Assembly: GCA_022562835.1 (NCBI GenBank)
Contig: JADFOM010000157.1
Span: 1-6,242, forward strand
Source of the DNA: Acidobacteriota bacterium
GTDB taxonomy: Bacteria > Actinomycetota > Acidimicrobiia > Acidimicrobiales > SHLQ01
DNA: 6,242 nt
Direction of reading: 5' to 3'
Part shown: piece by piece, positions 5,633 through 6,242 of the stretch
Layout of the letters: every line of letters starts with the position of its first letter
How positions within the stretch are numbered: position 1 is the stretch's first letter
The notes under the pieces: model-generated
Seen by the model: the letters and a program-made list of their open reading frames with translations, nothing else
Databases searched by the model: none
Told to the model about the DNA's origin: nothing
Translations under genes and position numbers: made by a program

Positions 5633-6242
5633 TCAATTCGCCTTGATGAGCCTGGCGCAGAGCATCTTCGAGAGGTTCAGCAGGAACGTAGCCGCCACCT
5701 GGGGGTCGTCTGCGATTAGGGCACGCAGAGCACCGTCGCTCATGCTTAGAACCCTCGGACCGGGTGTAGCGGCGTACACGTCCGCTGTGCGGGGTAGGTC
5801 GAGAAGAAACGCTGTCTCGCCGAAGGCGTCACCGGCGCTGAGTACACCGACGAGCCGGTCGTCGACCTTGACCTCGAGTGTGCCATCGAGAACCACGAAG
5901 ATGTTTCGACCGGTTCCCCCTGCCTTCAAAAGACGATCGCCAATATCACAGGAAATGATGTTGCTGCGAGTGAGGCAACGTTCGATCTCGTCATCATCGA
6001 GCCCGTCGAAGGCACCGATCGTCGTATCTGCGAGTTCCGCGAGAGCGTCACGCACAGAATCCAGGTACATGTCTGGAGGCACCGTTGCCCCGCTCAGGAC
6101 ACTGCCCGATCCGTCGAGCGCCCCAATGACCTCGTCGTTGAACCGGATCTCGCCGATTTCCTCGACCTCGTGCGCGGCCAGCACAATGACCATGTGCAAG
6201 AATTTATTGTCGCTCCCGGTGGTCGAAACATGCACCAGCACG
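5633..6242 (-). CDS. Cyclic-nucleotide-binding domain protein with unusual N-terminal segment, 5' truncated
   Basis: The visible 202 codons run off the right edge; the first full codon is GTG at 6241, with no sign that it is the true start. Residues about 64-200 form a CRP-type cyclic-nucleotide-binding domain: FDGLDDDEIERC (helix before the barrel), GDRLLKAGGTGRNIFVVLDG (the barrel core), then the phosphate-binding cassette FGETAFLLDLPRTADV. In the cassette, Glu142, Arg151 and Thr152 match the cAMP-contacting Glu, Arg and Ser of CRP, so ligand binding is likely. No DNA-binding helix-turn-helix follows; the protein ends in a hydrophobic helix, so it is not a CRP-like activator. Residues 1-51 look like a phage tail-tip protein instead (see the separate entry). 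An internal ATG at 6070 would give a 145-residue stand-alone domain, but no ribosome binding site precedes it. The gene may lie upstream of the amidohydrolase in a common transcript, though the 109-bp gap argues for separate control. Confidence 0.8.
   Translation of the reverse strand, partial: VLVHVSTTGSDNKFLHMVIVLAAHEVEEIGEIRFNDEVIGALDGSGSVLSGATVPPDMYLDSVRDALAELADTTIGAFDGLDDDEIERCLTRSNIISCDIGDRLLKAGGTGRNIFVVLDGTLEVKVDDRLVGVLSAGDAFGETAFLLDLPRTADVYAATPGPRVLSMSDGALRALIADDPQVAATFLLNLSKMLCARLIKAN
6089..6241 (-). other. Phage tail-tip (gpJ-like) segment fused in frame
   Basis: The first 51 visible residues include GSDNKFLHMVIVLAAHEVEE, followed shortly by IRFNDEVIGALDGSGSV. This resembles a stretch of phage tail-tip proteins of the gpJ type: N-K/E-Y/F-L-H-x-V, a hydrophobic strand, A-x-H-E-V, then a strand with F/Y-x-N/D-D-E and a D-G-x-G turn. 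In those proteins the next part is a beta-rich K-Y-x-x-x-V-R-I stretch, which is absent here; instead the sequence passes through SGATVPPDMYLDSV into the cyclic-nucleotide-binding domain. The resemblance is from memory of the family and was not checked by search. It may be the remnant of a prophage gene, a true domain fusion, or a misassembly. No other phage gene is visible. Confidence 0.5.

Noticed and set aside
1..6242. A defence, CRISPR, toxin-antitoxin or mobile-element system
   Set aside because: No repeat array, transposase, integrase, nuclease or toxin-antitoxin pair was seen; the lone phage-like segment at the right edge is not enough to call a prophage.

Overview
The window is GC-rich bacterial DNA with dense genes, actinobacterial-type start signals and short intergenic gaps. 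It most resembles an actinobacterium, perhaps of the Acidimicrobiia type. That assignment rests on protein flavour: a DHA2 drug exporter, a PLDc_N small membrane protein, a TauD/TfdA dioxygenase, an Amidohydrolase_2 protein of the DGHA type, and a probable leaderless promoter. There is no marker gene to confirm it.

Layout. Positions 3-1241 (+) are the 3' part of a DHA2-family MFS exporter whose start lies left of the window. It is followed by a 79-residue PLDc_N-type membrane protein (1310-1549, +). A 193-bp gap with no convincing gene separates this from a probable two-gene operon: an alpha/beta hydrolase (1743-2612, +) and an Fe(II)/2-oxoglutarate dioxygenase (2671-3615, +). A class I SAM methyltransferase (3692-4318, +) follows under its own apparent leaderless promoter. 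It ends 29 bp from a convergent Amidohydrolase_2 metalloenzyme (4348-5523, -), and the gap holds a 13-nt palindrome. Upstream of the amidohydrolase is a 109-bp gap with a perfect 9-bp inverted repeat. The window closes with a gene on the minus strand (5633 to the edge) whose C-terminal half is a cyclic-nucleotide-binding domain.

How the genes may work together. The hydrolase, dioxygenase and amidohydrolase are all catabolic-type enzymes with intact active-site motifs. They could act on one organic substrate (ester or thioester hydrolysis, oxidative cleavage, metal-dependent hydrolysis or decarboxylation), with the exporter, small membrane protein and methyltransferase as unrelated neighbours. 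This is inference from proximity; no substrate can be read from the sequence.

The oddest item is the last gene. The roughly 50 residues before its cyclic-nucleotide-binding domain look like part of a phage tail-tip (gpJ-type) protein, joined in frame. This could be a real domain fusion, a recombination scar or an assembly chimera. I see no clear sign of a wholly new multi-gene system, and no tRNA, rRNA, CRISPR array or insertion sequence.
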